64,000 nucleotides of DNA from Straminergon stramineum (Eukaryota > Streptophyta > Bryopsida > Hypnales > Calliergonaceae). The position numbers were made by a program, and so were the translations under genes. Below are positions 13,389 through 26,770 of this stretch, piece by piece. The notes under the pieces are model-generated. The model did not search any database, was not told the DNA's origin, and was given only the letters and a program-made list of their open reading frames with translations. Position 1 is the stretch's first letter. Every line of letters begins with the position of its first letter. The stretch covers positions 2,609,001-2,673,000 of the forward strand of contig OY987266.1 of the NCBI GenBank assembly GCA_963920665.1, in the 5' to 3' direction.

Positions 13389-13975
13389 GTTTGAAACTTC
13401 TTAAGATACTTAGTTCTGAACAGACGCTAGAAGATTCCGCAATTCGCGTTGTCCGAAAGTAAGCCTTTTCGACGGGAGTCTGATTCTGAGACGATATTGG
13501 TATTTACTAAACGAGAGTACGTAACTGTCTGAAACACAAAGCTCACGAAACTAGTTTGAAACCTGCTGAGATATTTGGTTCTGAACACACAATAGAAGAC
13601 TCCGAAAGTAAGCTTTTCTCGACGGGAGCCTTTTTCTGATCGAAAGTTGAATCGCTGAAACGACGTTGATACTTACTTCCGAAGCGAGAGTAGGTAACAT
13701 CCTAACTCCCTCCTGGTTAATATCCGGGCTCTGTTGCAATCACCGTCACTAATTTTCTCGGACTAGTTTGAAACCTGGGTAGCTACCCAGTTCTGAACAT
13801 GCAATAGAAGACTCCGAAAGTAACCCGTCCGATAGGAGCCTTTTTCTGATCAAAGGTTAAACCAATGAGACGATGCTGATACTTACAAAGCGAGTGTCCG
13901 TAACAACCTAATGCATACGAAACTAACCCTCCTGGATGGGAGCCTTTTTCTAACGATATTGATTCTTAACAAACC
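13389..13975. repeat. Three degenerate tandem repeats upstream of the universal-stress-domain gene
   Basis: Units begin at 13389, 13554 and 13766 with GTTTGAAAC, followed by a TTCTGAACA block, a GAAGA.TCCG block, an AAAGTAA block, a GGGAG.CT.TTTCTGA block and a GATACTTAC-like block. The period is about 165-212 bp. A partial fourth unit (GGGAGCCTTTTTCTAACGATATTG) follows at about 13937. They lie about 170 bp beyond the translation start, so in the 5' UTR or promoter. Confidence 0.7.
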
Positions 13976-14299
13976 AGACTGAGCTGCTACTTGTTTGCCG
14001 GCCAGTTCATGTCAAAGTTTTTCTCAAGCTTACAAGAACGAGCTCACACTCACGTGAATTTGACTGGATCGTACACCTCGCATTGTTGCATGATTCCCTA
14101 TCAAAGTCAGTCATGCTCTCGCTAGCTAGCCGCTTGGTGGCACCTGGAATCATTAAATGAGAAGAGCAGCACGTCAAGATGCCTTGCTCGCCTCGCTCGC
14201 ACTTCCTCACGCCAATAATGTCGCCCCAGAAATCAAAAGCAAGAGAAAAAGAGGATACATTTAACAAAGTGCAAACTTAAGGGGAAGCAAATGCAGCCA

Positions 14300-15335
14300 A
14301 CCAAGAGCGAGCCCTGCATTAACTTAACTTAGGGCCCAGAGAGGATTGCAGCCAAGAGGACGCAAGCCCTGAGCCCCAGTTTAGCCCAAATCTCAGGAAT
14401 CCTCCAGAGCTCCGCGAATAAGTGCGGGATGGCTATTTCGGTGAAAAACCGAAACAACTACCCCTAGTTAGCTTCCACCCCCCGTCTAAATTCAATCACA
14501 GGGCTCCCCGAATGAACCTAAATTTAGCAAAGCTGCTTCCACAAACAACTTATACCTTTAGAGAATGCGATTACCAGAGTGTGAAACATGAAAATTTAGT
14601 ATGTTTAGCATTGTTTTTAGCAACTGGAGCTAATGACGATAATCACAATTGGAGACATTTGGGAATTGGGATATGCATTCATGAACCAGTCACTAACTGC
14701 TGCTAAGGTTGCTTAGCCATTCGTTACCAAATTAGCCGCTCTGTCGCTTCAGTTGCTCCTGTTATTTTGGGGAATTTTTTTGGGGTGCAAATTTAAGGAA
14801 AGGACAAAGAAATTTAACTGCTCATGATTTGGTGTTGGCTCACCGCGGCACCAATCGGTGCCCCATCCAGAGTTCGGGACACCTGGTATTATTGTCTTTA
14901 TTGTAAGTGCCGTAAATGGGTGCGGGAGGCTTTGCTGGGAGAGTTACGGGAAGAGGGACACGCCGAGCTTCTGCGCGAACCTCGCTGCGAGTTTTTTTCA
15001 TTTTTGAATTCTAGAAAGTTTGGAAATTTTATTGTTGTTTTTATAATTTTTTAGATTATTGTCTTGGTTTGTATATAAATGGAAGAGTTCATTGCAGAAA
15101 GGAGAATTCAATGAAGCTTATACTGTTTTTGTTTGGGTGTAAATGAAAGGAAGAATTAGTTGGAAAATGAAAGAATTCATTGCAAATGAAAGGAAGAATT
15201 CAAGGTTTCAAGGAAAAAAAATAGGAAGAATTCTGTACATCCAAGACTTTATTAGTTTATTTTTTATATTGTGAAAAAAAATGGATGGGCCTTTGTTGCA
15301 TATGGAATCAAGGCCACTTTTTATCACATTAATGT
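14300..15335. other. No supported gene
   Basis: Moderate GC at 14.3-15.0 kb and then AT-rich DNA. Short open frames (for example 14422-14706 plus) show no recognisable domain, codon pattern or splice partners. Nothing is called. Confidence 0.4.
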
Positions 15336-15498
15336 GAAGAAAATCATGGAGATTTCAACACAATCAACTTGATGTTTCTGTTTTGTACAAGGCAAAAACA
15401 TTAAGTTCAACACAAAATCTGTGTTGAACTTGATGTTTATGCTTTACACAAAGCATAAACATCAAGTTGATTGTATTGAAATCTCCACAATTTTCTTC
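15336..15498. mobile_element. Nested foldback (hairpin) element
   Basis: Outer arms of about 40 bp pair: the left begins GAAGAAAATCATGGAGATTT and the right ends AAATCTCCACAATTTTCTTC. The interior holds a second inverted pair (AAGTTCAACACA / TGTGTTGAACTT) and two GATGTTT..GTTTT-type half-repeats. It is non-coding; MITE-like, family unknown. Confidence 0.7.
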
Positions 15499-18400
15499 TA
15501 GTGATTGTGGCAGAGAAAGAACTAGTCTCACAAGCTACCTTTGAACATTGCCATTGCTTTTAGCAAGAGGTGGCTAGTCAATTGTTTGCACAATTGCACC
15601 GTTGGCATGCTTTTAGAGCCTCTATTGCTACATCCACGTCTTATCGATAATATTTAGTGACCTTAGGATCCTGTAAATGCATGCCTAGAATGAAGATGAA
15701 CACATTTGTCTAAGGATAAATTTGGACTATGTGTTGATGAAATGACTAAATGTTCAAGAAAATTATCAATATTGGTAATGGCTTTGTCAACATCAGCAAT
15801 CAATACAATTTGTCATTCTCTTCTATATGCAAAGGGGGACCAAATATAGGAGTATGATTCCTTGTAGCCAAAGTAATCTTAAGTGTATTGATCACACAAT
15901 GTGATGTTGTCAATTCTATAGCAAAGTCCCACAAAAGGGTTTTTGATCAAAGTTGAATGCATGGCATGTCGTTGAAAAGCTTTTGGCAATATTTATCCAA
16001 TGATATATTATGAGAACAAATTTGGAATTAATACGTCCTTTTCAAGCTAAAGTAGATTAAAAGACTAAAATTAGAATTTAGAGGTAAAAAAAATTGGTCA
16101 ATTGATTGTTTTGTATAGTTTAGTAATTTGTATATATTTATTTGCAAACTAAAGATTTACTTGTTTTTAAAATGTAAGGGCAAAACTACTTTTTGAAATT
16201 ACCAAAAATCTAGGACATGATGCCAAACACATGAATTTCAAACTCAAAGCATATTTATTAAAACAACTATTTATAAATTCACAAGACTAGAAGAGCAATG
16301 AAATGCATAGTTTGGGATTCAAGCCTTCAAGATTAGTTGCCTATTGCTACACAATAGCCCATATGGTTTAATTCAACATTGAAGTCAATCCACACAAACT
16401 TTTGAAAAGCCTCCTTCAAAGACACCTCATTTAATTTCCATTGATTGCCAAGATGTTATAAATGACCAATCCTTACAACTTTTTGAACAATTTCTTTAAG
16501 TTCTAAATATTTTAAATTTGGTGTCATTAAAAAGATGATGAACTAGTCAATAAGAGGAATACAAATTTGAAAATAGATAAAATCAACTAGAATTGACTAT
16601 TGAAAATCAACTATGACTATTTGGTGTGTGATCCTTCCATTAGGGATACATGTTATAATGCTTTGTTAATTGTTAGTTGCTCTTGACAAATACACTTGCA
16701 AATGTTTTATGTTAGGCATTGTTAAAATTTACACATTGCCCTCTTTGTAAATTCATCCCTAATAAATGTTATTTGCGCCAATCATTCTAATATATATATG
16801 ATATTTCTACTTAAGCCCTAAAGGACCAAATGGTCATTGAATGACTAAATGAAAATTTAGATAGATACTTTTGAAGGCAATTTTGAATGGATGTTTTTCA
16901 TTTTTGACACAAGATATGCACTTGTTTAACCTTTGTGGATAAAAAATTCACCCCAATCAAATTCCCAAATCAAAAGTTATCGGTCTTGAAAAGGATGTGT
17001 GTGACAAGAAGCAACTACCCATGTGGGAAGGAGAGAACCCAAGACAAAAAGGTAGCTTCATTAGAGTCAATTAGGATTCTTGGCAAGCTAGAAGAGAGGG
17101 AAGATAAATTTGGGTGGAGTTTGAGAACATTGGGAGGGAAAAATTTGGCCTAAAAATTGAAATTGAACATATGGACACATTCAAGAATCACATAAAGTTT
17201 CTTGCAACAAAAATCAAAGAGCCAAAATTGAGAGACATACAATGTGCATTCAAAACAAATTAAAAAATGAACGTGCATATGAAGGGGTTTAGAAGGCAAG
17301 AAAGGGGTTATGTTGCATTTTAGCCTTCCGTGCCATAAGGCTAACTTGGGTAGTGTGAACACACACAAAAGTCAATGGTTTTGTAATTCTTTAGCTTTTA
17401 TTCCAACTTCTAAATAATTATTGATTATAGCTTTTCATGGTTTTGACTTAGAGAAAAAATTGAGTTCACAAGAAATTATCAAAACTTGTAAGTGTGGTTC
17501 CATTCCTTGGGACCTAAATCACCTAATCCCAAGGTAGGGTGATTTTGAATATATTACACCACTCATCTTTCCCTCAAAATTGTCATGCATGTACCTAACA
17601 TGAAGTTCCAATCCTCCCCCCAAACTTGTGTGTCGTGCAAAAATCTCACTCCATGAGAGCCCAAAGTCTTCTATCCTAGGCAGGCATGGCCAAAAAATAA
17701 ATTTATTCAAAAATTTGGATAAAGATTATAATCTTTTAATACACATGGTTGAATGAACTAGATAATTTTTCAATTTATTCAAATTACCCTTTTGTCAAAT
17801 TTTGTATAATGAATTTCTCAAGAATAATTTTTTTAATCCCTCAAGTCTAAAAAGTGGCAATTTTTGACAATTTTTCTTGAAACCCTCACCCCACCCCACC
17901 CAGTCCTTTAGGGGTTTATGTGTTTTTTATGAATAATGATGTTATCATATATATGTGCAATTATGTAAAAAAATGAGTGGATGTAGAGTTAGAGATTATG
18001 GTTTTCAAAGCAACCAACTTTAACTTATACAAATCAAATGGTGCACATTAATAAGATGAAGTTAAAGTTATGACAAAGTTAATGCAACCACCTCCACATT
18101 AATTTGAAGGCGAATAAGGTAGAACAATCCATTAAGGTCAAAATAGCCATTCCAGAAACCTAGGGATTGACTCCATTACAATTGTTTTCAATAAATGTGA
18201 TTTGGGCTACAATTACTATCTTAGGTAATGGTAATGAAGTGATTAGTGATTGAAATAGGAACTTCCACCTTTTGAGTACAGATTTTTACAAAAAGTGGTT
18301 TTCTAAGGCCTTCACCTTGTGGCCATATTAGAAAATATAGTGACTGCTTTGGGTGAATAAAATGAACATTATGGATGCATTTTTTGTTTGTTTTGGGTAG

Positions 18401-21054
18401 TTCTAAAGACTCTTTTGGGCCATAATGGGCAACACATTTCAAAGAAACATAAAAAATCATATTGTATTGAAAAATTATAATTTTGGTTGTTCTCGCTTTT
18501 TCTCACACTTGTCTTTATGTGGGGAAAAAGTTTTTAAAATTTCAACAATGGCATGAGGGCAAACTCCTAGTTTCGACTATGATTGGTTGTTCTACCTTAG
18601 AAGTTTTTCAAATTATTTTGTATCTATCTAAAAAAAAGATTCAATGGCAATAAATCATAAATCTTTATTCCAAACTGAGTTTATTGAAAATAGTTTAGAA
18701 AAAATTCAAATTTAGTGTACTACAAACTAATATTCATAAGCACTTTTCAATAATATAGTGCCTAGCATAGAAGCTTTTTTAACCCCTAAAGTCCCATTGT
18801 CCCTTCAAAGGATTGAAAATGGATTTTAGGTCTAATTTTGAGGTAATTTTTTGAGTTTTTATAAGATAGAAAAATACATTATCTTTCAAGAAAATTTACA
18901 AAAATTTGAAATAAAAGCTTTTCATTTTTTTCTCATATCTTATATTTTTGTGTAAATGGAAAGTTTTGATTCATTCCATTTGGATTAGTAATGTGAACAT
19001 TATAAACCTTATTTTGTAGGCAACCATAGAAACTTCTTGAGATAATAACTTATTGGATTTGTTTTTAAAATCAAATTTGGCAATTTTTAAAAAAAAAATA
19101 TGCAAGGTTAAGTACTTAAGTATGCTTGCTAGAATATCTCATGATTGGAATTAGTGTGTTTCAATTCCATGTTAAAGCTATTGACAATATAAGTTTTCTT
19201 TCTATGTCAAACCTACTTCTATTTAACAATTTCTTAAATAATGAAATTCGGTTTTCTTTAATTTCCTAGACTTTCAACCCAAATATTCAACATAAGTTTT
19301 TTTAATTCAAAATCTGCAATACAAAAATTTTAAATTGAGAAGATTCGAAGTCAAATGATCTAGTTGTGGAATGTGCTCAAAAACTTGTTTTTTTCACACA
19401 AACATCTTGCAAAAATGTAGTGAAAGTTTATGAAATTTCTTCCACACATTTTATACCACTCTAGTGCAAGATCTTCTAAATATACATGCAAAAATTCAAA
19501 AAAATCAAAATTAGTAAATTTTTTTCTCTTTATGATAGAAATGACAATTTTGAGTTGTTGTTTTTATGAAATAATGGTCTTGGGAATCTTTAGATTAATT
19601 GTAATGTTCCCTTACGTATTCCTTTGATTATTGTTGGATTCTTTTTTAAACATTTACTATCTACGTACTATAATTGTACCAATATATTCAAAGTTTGTTT
19701 CTATATAACCCTCATCCCTGCATTTTGGCAAAGTTAGAGTGATGTACATGATTATTCACTAGTATTTTTCTAAAGTCTTCTAAAAATGCAAGCTTTTCAA
19801 GATTGTATGGCAAGGTCTTCCAACTTGACAGGTCCTCTATTTTATTTTCTTAAACTAAAATAGCATTAGTCTCTCACCTTTTTAGCTCCTTCTTTGAAAC
19901 TTTTCTGAAATTTGAAAATCTTGAAAATCTTTTGCAATTACATTTGGTCTTGTTGGGTGAGTGCGTACAAATGACCCAACCAATTTTTCCTATGATTTGT
20001 ACAGAAGAATGAAGATGGAAAACTATAGAGAAATGACAAGGACAAACACTACATGTGGTTGCATTCTCAATCTAGGTTGTCGGCAAAAGTTTAGTTGTAA
20101 AGTTATTTCACATTACAATAGCTTTATAGATTTGTACTATTAATGAGGGTATACAATATTTTTCACTTCAACATTTTACTTTTGTGGAAATATGTAAAAT
20201 TTAGAAATATTTTAGCATGCTCTAAGTTAATTCTTTTACAAATAATATGATTTTGGATAATTAGTATTATTTAAGGATAAATTAAAATCCAAGTACTCAT
20301 CCATTTTAGATGTGAAAATGGAAATACTAAGTGGACACAATACAAAAAAGAAGGGTCAAGGAAGATTGACCCCCTTATTGCCCCATCCAAAGGTACATGT
20401 AAAAATTGCTTCCTATTTTGTGTTCCATAAATTTTGTATTTCTTCACCTCTCCTTGCTCATTTGGGGCCTTTGATTGCAAATATGTGTTTAAAATTTGCA
20501 AATTTTATCATATGTGGTAAATAAAAATAAGACACATGCATCCATTTACGTATTGGTAGGCAATGTATGGCGTGTTTGTATATCTAAAGCTAAGGTAGGA
20601 AGCTCGAAATTTGTTCATCTAAGGGGTGGTCCCCCTTTTTATGTATTTCCTCAATCAGAATATTTTTTAGCTTATTCTTCAAACAAAGAAAAATTATTGT
20701 AGACTGTAATACAAAAGGTTTGATCTTTTTCAAAGCATTATTGAATTAGTTATGAATTTTCAAACAACTTGTGTCTTAGGCCCCTATTTATGACCCTAGA
20801 TCTTCCATAAATTGTTTGCTTCCAACTTGTAAAGAGAAATGGGGAAAGCAATGACAATGATTGGCTTTTGCAATAAATTATACTTCTTTCTCAATCCATT
20901 CAACAACTATATAGAGAGGCCAATTTAATCCCTAAATGCTCAAATTGTAGGGTTTTCTTGGCAACATAGCAATTTTGGGCAATTCACTACAAATGGAATT
21001 TTTATTTTTTTTCTCTTGAAATTTTCATCCAACATGTGCCTAAGAAGTAACTTT
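15499..21054. other. Gene-poor AT-rich DNA
   Basis: Long AT-rich stretch without a recognisable coding region, RNA gene or tandem array on either strand. Open frames are all short and of intergenic composition. Confidence 0.5.
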
Positions 21055-21057
21055 AAG

Positions 21058-21246
21058 CACTACAAGGGAAAGGGGTATTTTAAATATAGTCCTAGTAGTA
21101 TAGTCCTATGAGTAATGACTTAAAAGGGACGTTTTAGTAAAATTTCACTAAAAATACATGTATTTTAAGCAAAAAAATTCTAGAAACACTCCTTTTAGAT
21201 CATTACTTATAGGACTATACTTTAAATACACCTTTTTCTTGTAGTG
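21058..21246. mobile_element. CACTA-type MITE
   Basis: It starts CACTACAAGGGAAAGGGGTA and ends in the inverted complement (TTTTTCTTGTAGTG), with pairing continuing inward. The ends begin CACTA and the flanks carry a perfect 3-bp duplication, AAG, at 21055-21057 and 21247-21249. Both are hallmarks of En/Spm (CACTA) transposons. It has no transposase, so it is a non-autonomous deletion derivative. Confidence 0.85.
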
Positions 21247-21567
21247 AAGGCTCAAAATTTTTCATAACTTTTGACTAAATGGTTAAAAAGTTATTGCATA
21301 ATATGTCATTACTTAGCAAGTAGCCCAAGCAACTTAAAAAAATTATTATAAAATAACTTTTTTCAGAAATGAAAATTTGAAATTGGTTTTCTAGATTTAT
21401 ATATACATAGAAAGCTTTGAATCATTCCATTTTGATCAATGAGATGAAACTTATTAGGATTTTTAGTTTGCAGGTAGTTATGGGATCTCTACTCTAAGAT
21501 AAACTTTAAAGTCCTTTATTTGATTCAATTTTCAATATTTTTGAAAAAGAAAAAATGATAAGATGTA

Positions 21568-22886
21568 CTCCCTTTGTCCCAAAATAAATCTGGGATTTCC
21601 AAATATACTTGTCCCAAATTAAATTTGGTATGGTGTAAGAAATTGGCCCTCTACAACTTAATCAACAACAACTAAAGTTAGATGGCACAACTTGAAGGTT
21701 AGCAAAAGGATTTGCAGATGGGTCATTGCAAGAAACACCATGTGTTTTCTATAGCATTTTGGCAAAACCTAGATTTCAGACCGAAAGTACTACAAGTACT
21801 AAATAGCAGAATAATGAGAGCTTTAGTTTGGAAAAATCAACTACTAAAAGTAGTGGTGCAAGTACTATGGACTACTTGCAAGTACTAAAACAATATTGTG
21901 CAAATAAAAAGATAGATTGTCACAGAAAATAGATCCAATGAGGTATAAATTAATAATGAATATAAAATCATGAAACCAAAAAACTAAAAATTAGCCATTT
22001 GTGAGGACTTGATGGTGATCAAATTTCACCAAAAAAATTAAGTTGAAAACTATCTTCAATGTTCAAAAGTACTTGTGCAAAGGAGCCCTATTTGCATGGA
22101 CCTAGAAGAGATAATAAATTTTGAGATGCCCCTTAATAGGCATATGCCCACCTAGTGTGAGAATAGACCACCAAAATTTCAACTCTAGATCATTCAATTT
22201 GGGTACTTTAAACATATTGACAACCCCAAAATCTCAAAGTGTGACAAATGAACCAAATTGAATTTTAAATATAAAATGATTTTTAAAAATTTTGAAAAAA
22301 TCAAGGATCTTATTACCATCAAGTTAGACATCTCCAATAGGAATTTTTATGTTCATTAGATTTGGGCTTCAAAAGTTAGAGTGGATAATAATAACATCAC
22401 TCTAATTGTGACACAGAATAGGACTGATGTTTCTTGCAATGATACACATAACATTATACAACAATTTGATCCTTGCAAAGGTAATCAAAATGCAAACTCT
22501 AATCAACAAAAAGCAAAGAATTCAACCCACAACAATATAAAAAACACTACTACCAAATATCTTGTTGAGAATTTCTTAGAGTTGAATCACAACTCATAAG
22601 ACATTGTCGGAATTGAATATAGAGGACATCAATAGATGTTATTGCACCAACAATGCTTAGAAAATGATCAAAATTAATATCAATGGAGTAGTTCCAAAAG
22701 AGGTGAAAGTCACTTTTAATTCATGTTTTCAATATGCATTGTTCCACTATTTACTTCTACTCTTTTATACCTAGTAGGGTTTATTAGAAGCTACAATAAC
22801 TATGTAATCCCCTTGAAATAGGAGCAACTCACATGTTAATCTAGTCATTTCCAAGAAAATCTAAATTTATTATGGGACAAAGGGAG
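21568..22886. mobile_element. Stowaway/mariner-like element, ~1.3 kb
   Basis: The left end CTCCCTTTGTCCCAAAATAA and the right end (TTATTATGGGACAAAGGGAG) are inverted complements, flanked on each side by TA, the Tc1/mariner target. The internal frame at 22381-22599 (plus) is Asn-rich and not recognisable as transposase. At 1.3 kb it is long for a MITE and may be a decayed mariner-like element. Confidence 0.75.
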
Positions 22887-23064
22887 TAGATTGTTTATTA
22901 TAACATTACAACCATTGGGATTGGAATTTTTTAATTTCATAACAAAATTCTTAACAATTTAGTATCTTGAATCATTCTCTACCTCTTTATACTTATTATT
23001 TTTTCCTATGTGTTGTACAATTTCAAATGATGTGAACTTTTCCAACATGCAGTCAACTTGCCTT

Positions 23065-23292
23065 CACTACAAGAGAAAGGGGTGTTTTAAGTGAGTTTTA
23101 AGTATAGTCCTACACATAAGATTATAAGTAATGACCTATGAGGAGATTTCAGTAAAATTTTAATAGAAATACATGTGTTTGAATGTTTCTAATAAAATTT
23201 TATTGAAAATCCTCTTATAGGTCATTACTTATAATCTTATGTCTAGGACTACACTTAAAAACTCACTTAAAACACCCCTTTCTCTTGTAGTG
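23065..23292. mobile_element. CACTA-type MITE, second copy
   Basis: It has the same terminal sequence as the element at 21058 (CACTACAAGAGAAAGGGGTG at the left, inverted at the right). The terminal inverted repeats extend to almost the full arm length. A 3-bp duplication CTT lies at 23062-23064 and 23293-23295. Non-coding, same family, more symmetrical. Confidence 0.87.
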
Positions 23293-24378
23293 CTTAAAGA
23301 ATGAATCCAAAGCAATACCACCATTTTGGACATTTTTTCATACAAATGTGACCTTATAAAGTGCAACTTCCTATTCTTTTGTAGGGCCTCCAAAAGGCTT
23401 TTTGTCAATTCAAATACTAATATCTTGCAATCTACATAGTGGAAATTTCTGAAATTTTTTCTACATCTTCTAAAACCAATGTATCACAAGATCCTAAGGT
23501 TACATGTGTTCAAAATTTAAAAAAAAATAAATTGGTACTTGTACTAGAAATGGTAGTTTGGGAACATTTTTTTTTGTTAAAACACAGTCAAATACATTTT
23601 TAGATTAAGGACCATCTCATGTCCTTTTTAAAGCAAATTATAGGAGCGATTCTGAATACTGAAGTAGATTTTGAGCCTCCTACCTTCTATATCAAAGCTA
23701 CCTACACAACAAACGATACAAGAGAAGATGACAAACCATGAAGCATCCATTTTGGTCTTGTGAGAAAGCTCAATTGACAAGGCTAAACTCCACCCAATGA
23801 GCTTATGCATTTGCTCAACAACCCTAGGACACTCCTTCCTACTTGGCAACAATGCATCTTTGCAAAGTGCCCTTTGCCTCTAGGTTCCAGAACTTTATTA
23901 GTAGGATCTGGTTCTTATTACAATGAATTATCCTTTGGTTGATTTGGATCAAAGGAAAAGATATTTTACACAAGCATGTTGAACAACAAATTGCAAAGGT
24001 AGAGAGGCTAATTTCACACCAAATAAACAACTTATCATTGCCACGTATTGAATCCGCAACCACACCAATCATTTGGATACCTTTCCAACATCATTTAGTA
24101 GTTTAGCTAGGGTCATCTTGTACCAAATGATGTTGTAATTCAAAACAATTGATGGCATAGCTAGCAAGTTGTTTAGCTCATTTGGAGCATTTGAGTCAAT
24201 TATAGTAGAGCAACTTGAGCTAAGACCATTGACAAGATCTAGAAGGCACCCACCACAAAGCTTGCATCCTTTTGCTCAATTTCATAATTGTGTAGGTAAG
24301 TGGGTAGTCTGTTCTAAAAGAAACCACTCACATAGACGTCCATTTTTCTTTCTTCAATTTATCTATAGTGACTGTACA

Positions 24379-24560
24379 TTTCAAGAGGTGGTTGCTTTTA
24401 GTGACCATTGCATTGCAACTTCAAAAATCCATAACTAATCCGACAAAGGTCCAAACAACTTGGATAAGATACCAATTCCATTTTTCTTCCTATAAAAATT
24501 TACTCAAAAATGTTTCAAGGATTTTAGCTTTGCTCACAAGACAATAAATTCTTGAAAGGT
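24379..24560. repeat. Dispersed repeat, copy 1
   Basis: About 180 bp similar to 26573-26770 in direct orientation. The shared blocks are AGGTGGT.GCTTT, CCATTG.ATT.CAACTTCAAA, CATAACTAAT.C.ACAAAG and AAAATTTACT. The pair flanks a GC-richer segment with a LINE remnant. Whether they are LTR-like or coincidental copies of a host repeat is not clear. Confidence 0.5.
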
Positions 24561-25197
24561 TGGTACAAGGGTCAATAGTAACCCGGTATCTAGAGGTGTA
24601 CTCTTTCCAGTGCAATTGATTCTCTTCAATTTGTGCAAAAACAGAAAAGAAATACAAAGTGGAAAAAACAATTCCTCAATTACTTTCAAGAGAATTAGTA
24701 TAAGGTAGAAGCGCCAAAATGTAACACTAGTTGTTTATGGACACCTATAAAACAACCTAAATCCAAGCACTTGTGGACCCAAAGTAGACAAGTGGGGTTC
24801 TAAAGGAGACATGTGAGGTTCTTAGAAGTTGTCATTTTTCCAAGAAGCAACCAATCACCCACACTTGATCCAAGTTTAGAGAGTGTTGCTTTTGGGTGTT
24901 TCCATGTCCACTTTGGTATTAGTCTAATGTCCACATTAGGTGCATCTATGAAGTACTTTTCAAAAATTCATAAAATATTCATACAAGCTCGGAAAAATCC
25001 GAAACCAATTTTGCTGGTTTCCTAAACCATTTCCTAACACATGTACTACATTTTTTCCTGTATGCACCCTCCATATTCAAGAGATCCAAACAAGTGTTAC
25101 ATTTAGGTGCTTCTACCTTAACGGGTGCAAAACAATTCTTTCTTTGGCCCTCCGTTCCGAGCGCGATTGCCGCAGCGGATTCCGAGCTCCCCGGAGT

Positions 25198-25934
25198 TCA
25201 GAATCGGCTTGCCAGATGAACGTCCCGCCTGGGCTTGGGCTCGCCTGGTGGTGATGGGCGGAGGGCGTTCTGCATATTCCTTCGTAAAAAATTTCGCCGG
25301 AGACCTGGTCTCTTGGTTCGATGTAAGTTACTGTTTCCCTTATCAATGGAAATTGTCCGTTTTGTTTTTTGTTTTCTGCTTTTTGAAACAAAGGAATTCC
25401 ATTGCACAACGTTAGATACAAAACAGCCAGACCAGAGGTCGGACAAGAGAGGAAAAACCCAGAAACAAAACCTACAAGAACCGACAGAGAACCGGCCTTC
25501 GCCGGTTCCAAACAATCGTGTCACCAAACCTAGAAGCCACCACTGAAGAATGAGTCCAGATGGTATCAAACGGAGTCCAAATCCTATGGGTATGTTGGGG
25601 ACTACGCTTGGCATGCATTTGCGCTTTGTAAAACGCAGCCCGCCCTGAATCTAGCAAACCTTCCCAGAGAACACTATAAATCATGTTCGTATGCCAGTGT
25701 TCCTATGAGAAAAACTTGATCATTACGGGAGATCCAGATGATCCAGAGAGATAACCACGAATAATATTCCATAGAACTTCCGAGGCAGTGTAGAGCCAAA
25801 AATACAGTGTGTTGGGGAAAGCCTATGATGTGGGCCCTGAATTGGCAGAGACCCGAGAATGTGATGAAGAATAGACTGGGCATAGTCCCATAGTTACCTT
25901 CTATGCTTGGGAATTTTCCGTTTGTTTCAAACAA
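25198..25934 (-). pseudogene. Non-LTR (LINE) reverse-transcriptase 3' remnant
   Basis: Minus-strand frames here contain LWIIWISRNDQVF. After a frame change comes LWEGLLDSGRAAF, followed by FDTIW and IVWNRRRP. This order resembles the C-terminal zinc-binding tail after reverse transcriptase in plant LINEs and their domesticated relatives. The reading frame is broken into several pieces and no catalytic domain is present, so it is a 5'-truncated dead copy. GC content is higher than its surroundings. Identification rests on short motifs only. Confidence 0.45.
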
Positions 25935-26385
25935 TAAAAAAAATTGTTACATTCTTTCTTTTTCTTCTTTGCTTCGTCAATAAGCTCTCTTAGAGCTGCT
26001 TCGGATTGATGGATCAGAACTGTAGAAAAGTGCTGGAATTCAGATTTTCTGAGAACAAACTGATATAGCACAAACTCATAGAGAATTCTGAAAACACTTC
26101 AGTTGCGATGGGGATTTTGTTCAGTTGTTCTTCCCGCTTGTGAGCCTGAATGAATGCCTGGAAATAATTACCTGGAAATAGGGAATCCTTGGGTATAATA
26201 TAATTATGCAGTAGGCAATCAAGTTGACTTTCTTTTCTGGAGGATTCAGCAGTTTCCGTGCAAGTCCCGTCCGAATATTGCACCAGAAGAATCCTTTGCC
26301 TTACGAAGCAGTTTGCAAGTCTGTTTTTGCAAAATCCCTACTGTAAGATACCTGTACTCCGTATAGAGCAATCACCGAGGCGGAG

Positions 26386-26463
26386 GGAATCCTGAAAGTA
26401 AACAGGCGGACGAGGAGGAGAGCAAAGCCCAACGAGGAATGCCCTGTTTACTTTCAGGATTCC
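26386..26463. repeat. 21-bp perfect inverted repeat
   Basis: An arm starting GGAATCCTGAAAGTAAACAG at 26386 is repeated in perfect reverse complement at 26443-26463, with a 36-nt loop. It could fold as a hairpin. No element or gene could be tied to it. Confidence 0.65.
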
Positions 26464-26572
26464 AGACAACAAGGAGAGTGCTCTAAGGTACGGGGCTCAA
26501 ACTTTGACCGGGCATTAAAAGCGAACATGACACATAGGTACATTTTGCTTGTTTCAATGTACCAACTCTGCA

Positions 26573-26770
26573 CATTTCAGGAGGTGGTCGCTTTCGATGC
26601 CCATTGTATTTCAACTTCAAAAATTCATAACTAATTCCACAAAGCTTCAAAAAATATGAAATGACATGAGTTAGATGTCAATTACTTTTTCCTTCCTGTG
26701 AAAATTTACTGATAATTGTTTTAAGGAGGTTAGCTTCACCCAAAAGGCAATCATCTCTTAAATGGTAGCT
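26573..26770. repeat. Dispersed repeat, copy 2
   Basis: Direct-orientation partner of 24379-24560, with the same block order and roughly 75-80% similarity by eye. Confidence 0.5.

Noticed and set aside
13038..13404. Overlapping plus-strand open frames
   Set aside because: Antisense of exon 1 of the universal-stress-domain gene.
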